This document shows, piece by piece, positions 16,818 through 27,100 of a stretch of DNA of 61,632 nucleotides. How positions within the stretch are numbered: the stretch's first letter is position 1; every line of letters starts with the position of its first letter. The translations under genes were made by a program, and so were the position numbers. Source of the stretch: Streptomyces albiflavescens (GTDB lineage: Bacteria > Actinomycetota > Actinomycetes > Streptomycetales > Streptomycetaceae); contig NZ_BMMM01000032.1 of NCBI RefSeq assembly GCF_014645835.1, forward strand, positions 32,936-94,567, written 5' to 3'. The notes under the pieces are model-generated. The model was given only the letters and a program-made list of their open reading frames with translations. It was not told the DNA's origin and ran no database searches.

Positions 16818-19631
16818 ATGATCGACAACCACTCCCGCCCACGCGGCACGGCCGGCCCATTGATCGGCCGGGACCTGGACCTTCAGCGGATCCGTGACCT
16901 TCTGGGTTTCGGGGCCGCAGGTGGAGCGCTTTTGCTGTCGGGGGAAGCGGGCGTCGGGAAGACGGCAGTGCTGGACATCCTCGCCGGGGCGGCCCAGGCA
17001 GAGGGAACCCGGGTTCTGCGCGCTGCCGGTGTGGAGTTCGAGGCGAGCTGCAGTTACTCGGGTCTCAACCAGATTCTCTTTCCCTTCCAGGACGCGCTCG
17101 GCGAACTGCAGGCGCCTTTTCGGGATGCCCTGCGTGTTGCGCTCGGTTTCGAGAGCGGCGCACCGCCGGAACAGCTCATGGTCTCCAACGCCGTCCTGCT
17201 CCTGTTGCAGAAGGTGGCGGCCGGTGACCCGCTCGTCCTGCTCATCGACGACCTGCCCTGGCTGGACCGGGCGAGCGCGGCTGTGCTGGGTTTCGTCGCG
17301 CGGCGTGCCGCCGGCATCCGTGTGAGCTTTCTCGCCACGTCGCGCAGTGATGCACACAGCCTGCACGACAGTGGTGTCCTGCCCACGTACTGGCTGCAGC
17401 CGCTGGACGAGGGGTCGGCGGACCACCTGGTCGCCGCGAGGTTCCCGGACCTGGCCGCCGGCGCACGCCGCAGCCTGCTGAGCGTGGCACACGGCAACCC
17501 GCTGGCCCTGCTGGAGCTGCCGTCCGCGCTGCCCACCACGGTGCACGGTCCGGTCCACGACGACATCCCCGCCGTGCTGCCGCTCAGCCGGCGCCTGCGG
17601 GCAGTGTTCGGCTCCCGGATCACGAGTCTGCCGCAGCCCTCGCAGCGCCTTCTGCTGTTGGCCGCACTGGAAGGCGTCGGAGACCTCGGGGTGCTGCAGG
17701 CGGCCTCACGGCAGGCGGACGACGGATACGACCTGGACGACCTGGCGCCTGCCGAGCGCGGGCAACTGGTGCACATCGACGAAGGAGCGCGGCGGCTGAA
17801 GTTCCGCCATCCGCTCATCCGTTCGACCGTGGTGGAGGCCTCCACCAGCGGCGAACGACGTGCGGTGCACGCGGCGCTCGCCCACGTCCTGGTGGATCAG
17901 TGCGAGCGTCGGGCCTGGCACCTGGGCGAGGCGACCCTGGAACCGGACGAGAACGTGGCCGCCCTGCTGGAGCACGCCGCCCGGATCACTCTGCGCCGCG
18001 GTGACGCCGCGGCCGGCATGCGCACCCTGGTCCGGGCAGCACACCTCACCCCGCCCTGCCCCGACCGCAGCCGCCGGCTCGCGGAGGCCGCCTACGTCGG
18101 CGCCGCATCCACCGGAGCGCTGCCCAGCGCCCGAAAGCTCCTGGACGACGCCAGGCACACGGCCCCGGGTCCACGGCGCTGTCTGCACTCGGCGGCAGCC
18201 ACCGCCGTTCTCATCCTCAACGGCGACGGCGACGGCGACGTCGACACGGCCCACGGCCTGCTGGTGGCTGCCCTCGAGACCGGCACCCACGCCTACGACG
18301 CCGATGACAAGGCGCTTGTGGACGTTCTTTACACGCTTGCGTTTGTCTGCTTCTTCGGTGCCCGGCACGACCTGTGGCAGCCGTACTACCGAGCGCTGGA
18401 GAAAATGACGCCCGAGGCGCCCACGGTCCTGTCCGCGATAGGCAAGACGTTCTCCGACCCGGCGCGCACCGGCGCTGCGGCCTCAAAGGAACTCGACGAG
18501 CTCGTGGCGCAATTGGCCACCGCGACCGACCCCGTCCAGATCACCCGGGCCAGCACGGCAGCCATCTATCTCGACCGGCTCGCAGATGTCCGCGAGGCGG
18601 CGTGGCGAGTGGTACGCATGGGCCGCGACGGCGGGCCGGCCCGCCGGTACATGTCCGCTCTGGTCCACCTGTGCCTGGACGACTACCTCACCGGCCTGTG
18701 GGACGAGGCGGCCCAACTGGCCGACGAGGGAATCCAGTTGTGCGAAAGACACGGCTACACCGGCTTCCTCTGGTACTTCCAGTACGTGCAGGCCATCCTC
18801 GCCGCCGCACGCGGACAAGCGGACCAGGCGGACGCGACAGCCCAGCGGATCATCCACTGGGCCCTACCCAAAGGAGCGTCCTGCGCCGCGCACTATGCCC
18901 ATCACGCCGCGGCCGTGGCAGCCCTGGGGCGCGGTGACTTCGCCGGCGCATACGAGCACGCAGGCGCCATCAGCCCCGCGGGAACCCTCGCCTCACACGC
19001 GCCGCACGCCCTGTGGGCGACGATGGACCTGGTCGAAGCCGCCGTGCGGACCGACCGGCGGATGGAGGCGGCCGCCCACGTACGCGCGATGCGGGAAGCC
19101 GGCGTGGCCGCAATCTCCTCACGCCATGCCCTGCTGACGGAGGCCTGCGCCGCCCTGGCCGCCACGGACGACGACGAGGCCCTCGCCCTGTTCACGAAAG
19201 CCCTGGCGGTCCCAAGTGCCGAACAGTGGCCGTTCGACTACGCCCGCGTCCAACTCGCCTACGGCGAGCGATTGCGACGCGTCAGGGCGACCACGGAATC
19301 CAGAGGACCCCTCAGCGCCGCACTGTCCACCTTCGAACACCTCGGGGCCCGGCCATGGGCGGAACGCGCCGAGACGGAACTGCGGGCCGCCGGCTCCGGC
19401 AGGCGCCGACCCAGCACACCGAAAGCGCGCACGCTCACCCCCCAGGAACTGGAGATAGCCCGGCTCGGCGCCCTGGGACTGACCAACAAGCAGATAGCGG
19501 AGCGTCTGTTCCTCTCCCACCGGACCGTCGGCGCCCACCTCTACCAGATCTACCCGAAACTGGGCATCACCTCCCGCGCCATGCTGCGAGACGCCCTGGA
19601 ACACCCATCCCCGTCGCAGAACCAGCCGTAG
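16818..19631 (+). CDS. LAL-family LuxR-type ATP-binding regulator
   Basis: A 937-residue regulator: P-loop GEAGVGKT at 42-49, Walker B LVLLIDDLPWLD at about 137-148, a long helical TPR-like middle, and a C-terminal LuxR HTH at about 867-930 (LTPQELEIARLGALGLTNKQIAERLFLSHRTVGAHL). LAL proteins are large ATP-dependent activators, often of secondary-metabolite or sugar genes. The start ATG 16818 follows an AT-rich promoter island. No biosynthetic cluster adjoins it, so its target is unclear. Confidence 0.93.
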   Translation: MIDNHSRPRGTAGPLIGRDLDLQRIRDLLGFGAAGGALLLSGEAGVGKTAVLDILAGAAQAEGTRVLRAAGVEFEASCSYSGLNQILFPFQDALGELQAPFRDALRVALGFESGAPPEQLMVSNAVLLLLQKVAAGDPLVLLIDDLPWLDRASAAVLGFVARRAAGIRVSFLATSRSDAHSLHDSGVLPTYWLQPLDEGSADHLVAARFPDLAAGARRSLLSVAHGNPLALLELPSALPTTVHGPVHDDIPAVLPLSRRLRAVFGSRITSLPQPSQRLLLLAALEGVGDLGVLQAASRQADDGYDLDDLAPAERGQLVHIDEGARRLKFRHPLIRSTVVEASTSGERRAVHAALAHVLVDQCERRAWHLGEATLEPDENVAALLEHAARITLRRGDAAAGMRTLVRAAHLTPPCPDRSRRLAEAAYVGAASTGALPSARKLLDDARHTAPGPRRCLHSAAATAVLILNGDGDGDVDTAHGLLVAALETGTHAYDADDKALVDVLYTLAFVCFFGARHDLWQPYYRALEKMTPEAPTVLSAIGKTFSDPARTGAAASKELDELVAQLATATDPVQITRASTAAIYLDRLADVREAAWRVVRMGRDGGPARRYMSALVHLCLDDYLTGLWDEAAQLADEGIQLCERHGYTGFLWYFQYVQAILAAARGQADQADATAQRIIHWALPKGASCAAHYAHHAAAVAALGRGDFAGAYEHAGAISPAGTLASHAPHALWATMDLVEAAVRTDRRMEAAAHVRAMREAGVAAISSRHALLTEACAALAATDDDEALALFTKALAVPSAEQWPFDYARVQLAYGERLRRVRATTESRGPLSAALSTFEHLGARPWAERAETELRAAGSGRRRPSTPKARTLTPQELEIARLGALGLTNKQIAERLFLSHRTVGAHLYQIYPKLGITSRAMLRDALEHPSPSQNQP

Positions 19632-20015
19632 AGACACAGGCCCTGCACCCATGGTCTTCCTGCCGGCAGGGCATGCCTTGATATCGGACTGTGCTGTGAA
19701 GACACCCGCTTGGCGGGGGAACTGTCGCTGTCACGGAAACAGAGCACGCCTTTGCTCGGCGTGAGGACCATGTCACCTGCCTGTCGCTCGTCAACCAGAT
19801 GCCAGCTTCTGGACTGCCCGGCGAGCGAGAACGAACTGAAATGCCATTGCATCCGCCGGGGCACGGACGGCCATTGCGCGTACGGCGTCGTGATGAAGCC
19901 CAGCACCGTCCGCTTCGCCAGCGCCATCACACAGCGCGCGATTGTCGACGGCATGAAGCAGATTCCCGCACGTAACTGCTGACGTCCCGCACTGCTGAAG
20001 CCCGTTACTGCGCAT
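19632..20015. other. Intergenic, no gene recognised
   Basis: A small plus frame (19710-19982) contains several cysteines but no recognised motif. Nothing else is supportable. Confidence 0.5.
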
Positions 20016-20054
20016 GCCCCCGTTGCTGCCGTCCAGGACGGCAGCAACGGGGGC
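20016..20054. terminator. 19-bp perfect hairpin after msrB
   Basis: Arms 20016-20034 and 20036-20054 are exact reverse complements around a single A. It lies 31 bp beyond the msrB stop on the minus strand. Confidence 0.85.
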
Positions 20055-20084
20055 GGCTCTGCTGACAGGCGCAGACGCGCTTGT

Positions 20085-20492
20085 TCAGCTCTCGTCGGGC
20101 GTCAGTCGCAGCGAGATGCTGTTGATGCAGTAACGCTGATCGGTCGGGGTGGCGAAGCCCTCGCCCTCGAATACATGCCCAAGATGCGATCCGCAGCGAG
20201 CACAGCGGACCTCGGTCTGCACCACCCCGTAGGACCGGTCCTCGGCCAGTTCGACTGCGTCGCTGTCCTTCGGGTCGAAGAAGGAGGGCCAGCCACAGCC
20301 GGAGTCGAACTTCTCTGCGGAGGTGAACAGTTCAGCCCCGCAGGCACGGCACGAGTAGACACCTCTCGTCTTGGTGTCGGTGTACTCGCCAGTGAAGGCC
20401 ATCTCCGTAGCAGCGTGGCGCAGGACCCGATACTCGGAAGGCGTCAGCTCGGCACGCCACTGCTCCTCCGGCTTTTCGATGTCATACGGCAT
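20085..20492 (-). CDS. msrB: Peptide-methionine (R)-S-oxide reductase
   Basis: MsrB fold with zinc-binding pairs CRAC and CARC, the substrate motif SGCGWPSFF and the catalytic Cys in RYCINSISLRL. It reduces the R-epimer of methionine sulfoxide and complements MsrA (6568-7080). The 135-residue length is typical. The first residues MPYDIEKPEEQWRAEL match the usual MsrB N-terminus; AGGTGGAA precedes the ATG. A strong terminator follows. Confidence 0.96.
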   Translation of the reverse strand: MPYDIEKPEEQWRAELTPSEYRVLRHAATEMAFTGEYTDTKTRGVYSCRACGAELFTSAEKFDSGCGWPSFFDPKDSDAVELAEDRSYGVVQTEVRCARCGSHLGHVFEGEGFATPTDQRYCINSISLRLTPDES

Positions 20493-20860
20493 AAAAATTC
20501 CACCTCACAGAGGATCGAGAAGAGATACAGGTGTGAGGAAGGGCGGTCACTTCGCGGCAAAGGGCATTGCAGAACTTCGGTCCTCCGCTGCAAGCCGGGA
20601 GTCAGGCCGGGGACACATGTCCCTTCCGGCACCTACGCACCATTCAACAGTCGATGAACCGGGGGTGTTCCTGCAGCTCAGAACGGCCGCTGTGACGCGT
20701 GTCACCTACCTGAGGTGGGCGGCCGCCGACTGCACTGACAGCTGGCCAGGTGCCCCATTGCGGCCGGCGCAGCATGACGCGGCGGCCCGGCAGCTCACCT
20801 CGAGCAGCCTCGCTACCCACCGGCTTACCTGTGCCTGCGCACACCTTTGTGCACGGTGGT
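20493..20860. other. Intergenic, no gene recognised
   Basis: Only short frames between the msrB promoter side and the IS605-type element. Confidence 0.55.
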
Positions 20861-21381
20861 TCAGCGTGATCTAGCGCGGAACCCCGGGCGTTCACGCCCG
20901 GGAGGAAGCGCTTCTCTGGACTGATCTGACCCGCACCGGCGCATGGGTCTGCACTGTTGACCCCAGTTGGGGCGTTTCTGGTTCTCGATGTATTCCTTGA
21001 TGATGCTGAGAGGTGCGCCGCCGCAGGACGCGGCGAAGTAGGACGGCGACCAGAAGTGATCGCCCCACAGGTATGTGCGGGGGAACTCCTGCTGGAGCCT
21101 GCGGGCGGATACGCCCTTGAGGGAGCCGATCAGCCGGGACAGGGCGACCTTCGGCGGAGAGTGCACGAGCAGGTGGACGTGATCGGTCTCGCCGTTGAAC
21201 TCGACCGGCTCGGCTTCGAAGTCGGTGCAGACGGCGCGCATGACCCCTCGCAGTGTCGCAGGATCTCGTCCGTGAACGGCCCGCGCCGGTACTTGGGCGT
21301 GAAGACCAACTGGGCATGGAGGGTGTACACGACCGTACGGCCCCTGCGGATATTGGGGTTCGGCTCCCAGTGTGGTGACAT
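20861..21381 (-). pseudogene. tnpA: tnpA, Y1 HUH transposase with a frameshift
   Basis: The product begins MSPHWEPNPNIRRGRTVVYT and continues FTPKYRRGPFTDEILRHCEG, then homology jumps frame to VMRAVCTDFEAEP. The HUH motif DHVHLLVHSPP and tyrosine region IIKEYIENQKRP are in the second frame. One base is missing near 21245 (GAGGGGTCATG). The active-site parts survive but are not in one frame with the start, so the transposase is probably inactive. Confidence 0.85.
20883..20902. repeat. Left-end hairpin of the IS605-type element
   Basis: An 8-bp stem (20883-20890 with 20895-20902) with loop TTCA, the kind of hairpin recognised by Y1 transposases near the element end. Confidence 0.75.
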
Positions 21382-21392
21382 AGAGTAATGAT

Positions 21393-22562
21393 ATGATCAC
21401 GCCTGTGAAGATCGTCGTGCAAGTGAAGCTGATACCGGAGGCCGACCAGGCCACCGCACTATCGGCAACCCTGCACACGGTCAACGAGGCCGCGAACTGG
21501 GTGTCGGCAGTCGCGTTCGAGCGCGGTGTTCCGCGTGAGTACGAGCTGCGCAAGCACACCTATGCGGAGCTGAAGGCGCGGGGTTTGGGATCCCAGGCTG
21601 CGCAACACGTGATCAAGAAGGTTCGCGACGCCTACACCACGCTCAAGGCCAACATTCGGGCCGGAAACCTCGGCGAGTCGGGTTCCAAGCGACGGATGAA
21701 GGCCGAGACGAAGCCGATAGCGTTCCGGCCGGAGGCCGCGCAGCCGTACGACGACCGGTGTTTGAGCTGGCAGTACGACGCGCGGACGGTGAGCATCTGG
21801 ACCACCGCCGGGCGCATCAAGAACGTCCGCTTCGCCTGCTCTGCGGATATGCTCCAAACCCTGCGGGAGTACCGCAAGGGCGAATCCGACCTGATCGAAC
21901 GCGACGGCGTGTTCTACCTCGTCGCCGTCTGCGACGTTCCCGAGGCCGAGCAGTACGAGCCCGACGGCTTTACCGGTGTGGACCTCGGCATCGCCAACAT
22001 CGCCACCACGTCCACCGGCTACAAGGCCGCCGGGCGCGGCCTGAACCGGCACCGCAAGAAGCAGGCCGGCCTGCGGCGCAAGCTCCAGAAGAAGGGCACC
22101 AAGTCCGCCAGGCGGCGGCTTAAGTCCCGTGCCCGCAAAGAGCAGCGGCACGCCGCCAACACCAACCACATCATCGCCAAGACGATCGTGACCGAGGCTG
22201 AACGCACCTCGAACGGGATATCCCTGGAAGAACTCAAGGGAATCCGGCAGAGGGTACGGCTCCGCAAGCCCCAACGGGTCGCGCTGCACTCCTGGGCCTT
22301 CGCCCAGCTCGCAGACTTCATCGTCTACAAGGCCCGCAGGGCCGGCGTGCCCGTGGTCTTCGTCGATCCCGCCTACACCTCGCAGCAGTGCTACGAGTGC
22401 GGCCACATCGACAAGAAGAACCGGGCAAGCCAGGCCCGCTTCACCTGCCGGAACTGCGGGGTCGTTGCCCACGCAGACCGGAATGCTTCCCGCAACCTCG
22501 CCCGCAAGGGCGAGGCTGCGTGGACTGCGGGGCGTGAGTCACGCGTCCCTGCCACCCCATAA
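21393..22562 (+). CDS. tnpB: TnpB, IS605-type RNA-guided nuclease
   Basis: Full-length TnpB (389 residues) with RuvC residues in GVDLGIANIATTS, ISLEELKGIRQR and HADRNASRNLA, and zinc ribbon pairs CYEC and CRNC. It differs in sequence from the TnpB at 8847, so the two elements are separate families. Start ATG 21393 is 11 bp from the divergent tnpA start. Intact coding beside a broken tnpA suggests selection or recent arrival. Confidence 0.93.
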   Translation: MITPVKIVVQVKLIPEADQATALSATLHTVNEAANWVSAVAFERGVPREYELRKHTYAELKARGLGSQAAQHVIKKVRDAYTTLKANIRAGNLGESGSKRRMKAETKPIAFRPEAAQPYDDRCLSWQYDARTVSIWTTAGRIKNVRFACSADMLQTLREYRKGESDLIERDGVFYLVAVCDVPEAEQYEPDGFTGVDLGIANIATTSTGYKAAGRGLNRHRKKQAGLRRKLQKKGTKSARRRLKSRARKEQRHAANTNHIIAKTIVTEAERTSNGISLEELKGIRQRVRLRKPQRVALHSWAFAQLADFIVYKARRAGVPVVFVDPAYTSQQCYECGHIDKKNRASQARFTCRNCGVVAHADRNASRNLARKGEAAWTAGRESRVPATP

Positions 22563-22646
22563 GGGTGTCTGGACGGAGGAGCCCACCCAGCAGCCAGTTG
22601 GGCACTACCTCCAAGCCCGGTCCTTTCAGGCCGGGGCAAGTTGACC
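22563..22646 (+). ncRNA. Putative right end and reRNA scaffold
   Basis: After the tnpB stop an imperfect hairpin (22616-22638) and GGGGCAAGTTGAC end the element at about 22646. By analogy the reRNA extends through this region and its guide starts with the following bases (CGCAAGGCGCAT). Boundary inferred. Confidence 0.45.
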
Positions 22647-22888
22647 GCAAGGCGCATACGCCGCTCGCCGCGGTGGGTTTGCAGCAGCCGCAGCCAAGTC
22701 TCACCGATCGTGGGGACGGCCGGGACGGCATGCCAGGGCCTGCCGATCGGCACCTCGCCGGCGACAGCGATGGCCGCCGAGCGCACCAGCTCGCTGACTC
22801 CAGGACCTGCAAACGTGCCGGCGGCCACGATGCCGCGGTCCAGGTTGATGAGCGTGCGGGCCTGGCCACGGTAGCCGCCGGCCTATTG
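22647..22888 (-). pseudogene. C-terminal relic of a flavoprotein disulfide reductase
   Basis: The minus strand reads AGGYRGQARTLINLDRGIV, then GTFAGPGVSELVRSAAIAVAG and WHAVPAVPTIGETWLRLLQT, the end of the dihydrolipoamide-dehydrogenase/mercuric-reductase family (dimerisation domain). A TAG lies directly upstream, and the FAD and NAD(P) domains are missing. The IS605-type element abuts its 3' end, so insertion and deletion here may be linked. Confidence 0.75.
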
Positions 22889-23083
22889 ATGCGCGCCTGC
22901 GACGTGAGCGAGGAACTGCGCCTCCCCACGCCGAGCGGCTGTGCTCGATCTGGAGAGCCGGCGTCCTTTTGCCTGGCCAAGTTTCTCCATGATCTTGGAC
23001 ACTCGATGGCTGTGCCGCGAGGGCGTGTTGATGCCGCAGCCTGGTCTCGGCCGGAGCAGCATCTCCCGGGCAACGGGGGAACC

Positions 23084-24052
23084 TCACAGCCAGCCGCAGC
23101 GGGCCGCGATGACCCCGGCCTGGAAGCGGTTGGCCGCGCCCAGCAACTCCAGCAGTCGGCTCATCCGTCGCCGCATGGTGCGTATGGACCAGCCGAGCTG
23201 ACGGGCTATTGCCTCGTCCTTGAGACCGCTGACCAAAAGAATGAGCATCTGTCGGTCCTCCTCGTTGAGGGGGTCTTCAGCGGGGGCGTCGAGCGGAGTG
23301 GCCTGCCGCCAGCACATCTCCCAGTAGTCGATGAGCGCGTCGAGTAGCGCGGAGGGGCGGATGACCGCAGCGCGTACATCGGTGAGGTGCAACGACAGCG
23401 GCATCAGTGCGAGTCGGCGGTCGGCTATGGCGAGTTTGACCCGCAGTCCCGGCAGCACGCGTGCCTGTTCGCCGTGGTGGACGAGCTCACGGATGTCACC
23501 GAGGACGCCCGGCCACTCCAGCGCCTCCGGGGCGTAGACGGAGCGGTACTCCACACCGCGGGTCAGTGCGGTGGCCTCCACTGGGTTGGAGGTGGTCAGC
23601 GCGTAGGGCGGCCGGTCCAGGGTGATGACCTCCTTGGACGCCTCCTGTTGCAGTTGTACGAACCAACGGCCCAGTGCGTCGCTGCCGGTGGCGATCTCGA
23701 CTTCGTCGGTGGCGCCTTCCTGGGCTGCGGCGAAGAGCAGGGACAGCTCGGTTGCCGCCGACCGGACCCGGTCCAGCTCGACCGTCCGGGCCCTGACCAG
23801 TGCCTCGACGGCTGCCCGCGGTTCGACCGCGGCATAGCGCCGACGGGGCCCGGCGAGGCGGCCGACCAGTCCGTGATCGCGCAGCCGATCCAGCGCGCGG
23901 ACGATCCGCTCGGGGGAGGTGGCGAGGTCGGCTGCGAGTTCAGCGGGGCGCGCGGTGTGCCTGGTGAGGACTGCGCGGTAGACGCTCTCGTCGAACGGAT
24001 CGATGCCTGCGGCGGTCAGTTCCGTTGCCATGAGCCGCATCTTGGCCCACAT
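23084..24052 (-). CDS. TrmB/LuxR-like HTH transcriptional regulator
   Basis: An N-terminal TrmB-type winged helix (DPFDESVYRAVLTRHTARPAEL, then RIVRALDRLRDHGLVGRL) is followed by a central effector domain and a C-terminal LuxR-like HTH (LLVSGLKDEAIARQLGWSIRTMRRRMSRLLELL). This layout is common in streptomycetes. It is divergent from the secreted subtilase at 24124 with about 70 bp between starts, so it probably regulates that gene. Starts at 24052, 24040 and 24031 are all possible. Confidence 0.85.
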   Translation of the reverse strand: MWAKMRLMATELTAAGIDPFDESVYRAVLTRHTARPAELAADLATSPERIVRALDRLRDHGLVGRLAGPRRRYAAVEPRAAVEALVRARTVELDRVRSAATELSLLFAAAQEGATDEVEIATGSDALGRWFVQLQQEASKEVITLDRPPYALTTSNPVEATALTRGVEYRSVYAPEALEWPGVLGDIRELVHHGEQARVLPGLRVKLAIADRRLALMPLSLHLTDVRAAVIRPSALLDALIDYWEMCWRQATPLDAPAEDPLNEEDRQMLILLVSGLKDEAIARQLGWSIRTMRRRMSRLLELLGAANRFQAGVIAARCGWL

Positions 24053-24123
24053 ATGCCACTGGCAGCAATGGGCCTCGGCAAATCATTGCCGTGGCCCGGT
24101 CGCCCCACGTAGGACCTTCACCT

Positions 24124-27100
24124 ATGGCAATATCTTCGCGAAGATCGCTCAACGTCGGCCTGGCGGCCGTCGTCGTCGGGGGGCTCCTTTCATGGGTTCC
24201 GTCTGCCGAGGGCTCAGTACTGCCGGCTCCCGGGCGGCGGGTGATCGTCAAACTCTCCGGGGACGCCGCGATTCCCGCTGTCCGCGGCGGCAGGGTGCGG
24301 GCGGCTGACGCCGCCGACGCCGCCGACGTCGCCGCCGAGCGCCGGTCAGTGGCATCCCGGCAGAAGGACTTCCTCGGCAAGGTCAAGCAGGCCGGACTGC
24401 ACCCCGGCTCGGTCCGCAACTTCAACCTCCTGGTCAACGCCGTGAGGATGACGGTTCCGGCCGGCGAGGTCGTCAGGCTGTCCGCGCTGCCGGGTGTGAC
24501 CGGAGTCGTCCCGGACATCCCGGTGAAGGCGCGGACCGATGTCAGTGTTCCGTTCATCGGCGCGCCCGAGGTCTGGAAGCACCAGGACCCGACGGGCAAG
24601 GCCGTCCGGGGTACGGGCGTGACGGTTGCCGTCCTCGACACGGGCGTGGACTACACCCACCCCGACCTCGGCGGCGGATTCGGCCCCGGGCACAAGGTCG
24701 TCGCCGGGTACGACTTCGTCAACGGCGACGACGACCCGATGGACGACCACTATCACGGCACCCATGTCGCCGGCATCATCGCGGGCAAGGCCGCGGAGGA
24801 AGGCGGGATCACCGGCGTCGCCCCGGACGCCTCCATCGTCGCCTACAAGGTGCTGAACAGTGCGGGGCAAGGGTACGAATCCGACATCATCGCGGGCATC
24901 GAGGCGGCCGCCGACCCGGCGAACCCGCACCGCGCCGACGTCATCAACATGAGCCTGGGCGGCTACGGTGACGGCACCGAACCCTTGGGCCTGGCCGCGA
25001 CGGCCGCCACCCGCGCGGGCGTTGTCGTGGTGGCAGCCGCCGGAAACAGCGGCCCCGGTACGGGGACGGTGGGCACTCCCGCGGCCGCTGACGGGGTCAT
25101 CGCCGTCGGTGCGTCCACGACCAACCTCGTGCTGCCCACGGCGTATCTGGCCGGCCCTCATCCCGAACTCCTCCAGACAGTCCGCGAGCGGCTGTCGGCG
25201 AATGCGCCGGCCGAGCCGGTCACCGCACAGGTCGTGGACGCCGGCTCCGGCAGCGCCGAGGACTGGTCCCGGGTCGGCGATGTCAGCGGCAAGATCGTGC
25301 TGGTCCGGGCGGTTCCAAGCCTGGAGCTGGCCCGCGAGGCGGAGCAGCGCGGGGCCCTCGCCCTGCTGATCGGCCCGGTGTACGACGGCGGTGGCGGCCC
25401 GTTGCGCGTCGGGGCCGGCAAGGGCGTCGTCGCCGTGACCCCCAGCACTTTCGGAACCAAGGCCTCCGGCGATTCCGGGCGCATGGACAAGCTCGTGGTC
25501 CTCAGCATGGAGTTGGCCCAGTACCAGGAACTGAGTACCGGGGTGGCAAACGGCTCGGTTTCCGTGACCATCCGCGGCACCGACGCCACGGATAAGATCG
25601 CTTCGTTCTCCTCGCGCGGCCCGTCGCCGCGGCACCAGCTGAAGCCCGACCTGGTGGCGCCGGGCGTGGAGATCCGCTCCACCGTGCCGAAGACGCTGTT
25701 CCCGTCGGGCGAGCTCCGGCTGTCCGGTACCTCGATGGCCTCCCCGCACGTCGCGGGTGCCGCCGTCCTGCTCCGCCAGCTGCACCCCGGGCTGTCACCG
25801 GAGGAGGTGAAGTCGGCTCTGGTCGGCACCGCGAAACCGCTGAGCGGCCCCGATGTGTTCACTCAGGGTGGCGGACGGCTGAACGTGGCCGCGGCAGCGG
25901 ACGCCGCAGTCACCGCCTCGCCCGCCACGCTCTCGTTCGGACTCGCCGACCTCGCCGATCAGACGATCCACAGCACCAAGACTTTCACGCTGCGCAACAC
26001 CGGGACGCGGCGGCTGACCGCGAACCTGACGTCCGACAGCGCGGCCCGGGTCAGCCCCCAGCAGGTCGACATCGCGGCGGGAGGAACCGCCACGGTCACC
26101 GTGACGATCGATATGCAGCAACCCGCCGCCGACACCGACGTCACCGGACGCCTCACCGTCACCCCGGACAGCGGACCGGCCATCACCGTTCCCTATCTGC
26201 TGATCGTCCAGCATCTGGTCGTGAAGGCCACGCCGGACCCCAGCGACGGACATTCCACGGTGCTCGTCGGCACCCCGGTCCCGATGGGCACACCGCCGAC
26301 CGTCACCGTCACCCCGCCGCACGGCAAGGCCACGACGTTCACGACCGTGCCCGACCACGGCGCCTGGTACCGAGTCGCGGTGACCGGCCGCACCGCCGGG
26401 GCGTACAAGGTGTCGGCCAGCGGGACCGCGCTCACCGGGCAGCGTCTCAGCGGTTCCGATGCCTTCGAGGTCACCCCCGAGGACAGCCGCGCCAGCAAAT
26501 GGGAGCCGGTCGGCCCCAACAGCGAAAGCGGCCAGCTCACCACCACTCCCGGTGCGCCCCACCAGGCTGTCATGACCCAGTTCGCCAAGGCTGCCCCGTG
26601 GCTCACCACCGATGACGGCGCGACGTGGACCCAGCTCAACCGGCTTCCGATAGGCCCGGGCTACGGCACCGTCGTCGTCGACGCGAAGCAGCCGAAGCGC
26701 TGGTGGTACGCCGTCAACGGCGCCGGTAACGCGTCGACAGCGCTGACGTACCAGGGCAAGATCCTTCGTACTGAGGACAGTGGGCGCACCTGGCAGACCC
26801 TCGATGTCCCCGACAGCTACGTCACGGCGATGGTCGCTGACGAGCAGACCCGCACCCTGATCGCCGTGACCGACGTCGGACTCCTGGTTAGCACCGACAA
26901 GGGCGACACCTGGACCGCCTACCCCACCGAGGTGCCGGACAACGTCACGGACGCGGCGGTCTCCGGCGACGACCTCTACCTCTCGACCCCGAAGGGCATC
27001 TGGGTACGCTCCGGCGTTGCCTCCGGCAATCTGGGAGCGTCCCGCCAGGTCTACAACTCTGATGGCTACATCGAGCGACTGGCCACGGACGACTCGGTCG

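Larger units (their letters stand above)
20870..22646. mobile_element. IS605-type element (divergent tnpA and tnpB)
   Basis: The left end carries the hairpin 20883-20902 and the right end an imperfect hairpin 22616-22638 followed by AAGTTGAC. In between are a minus-strand tnpA (frameshifted) and a plus-strand tnpB 11 bases apart, the IS605 order. Outer limits are approximate because these elements lack terminal inverted repeats and target duplications. Confidence 0.75.
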
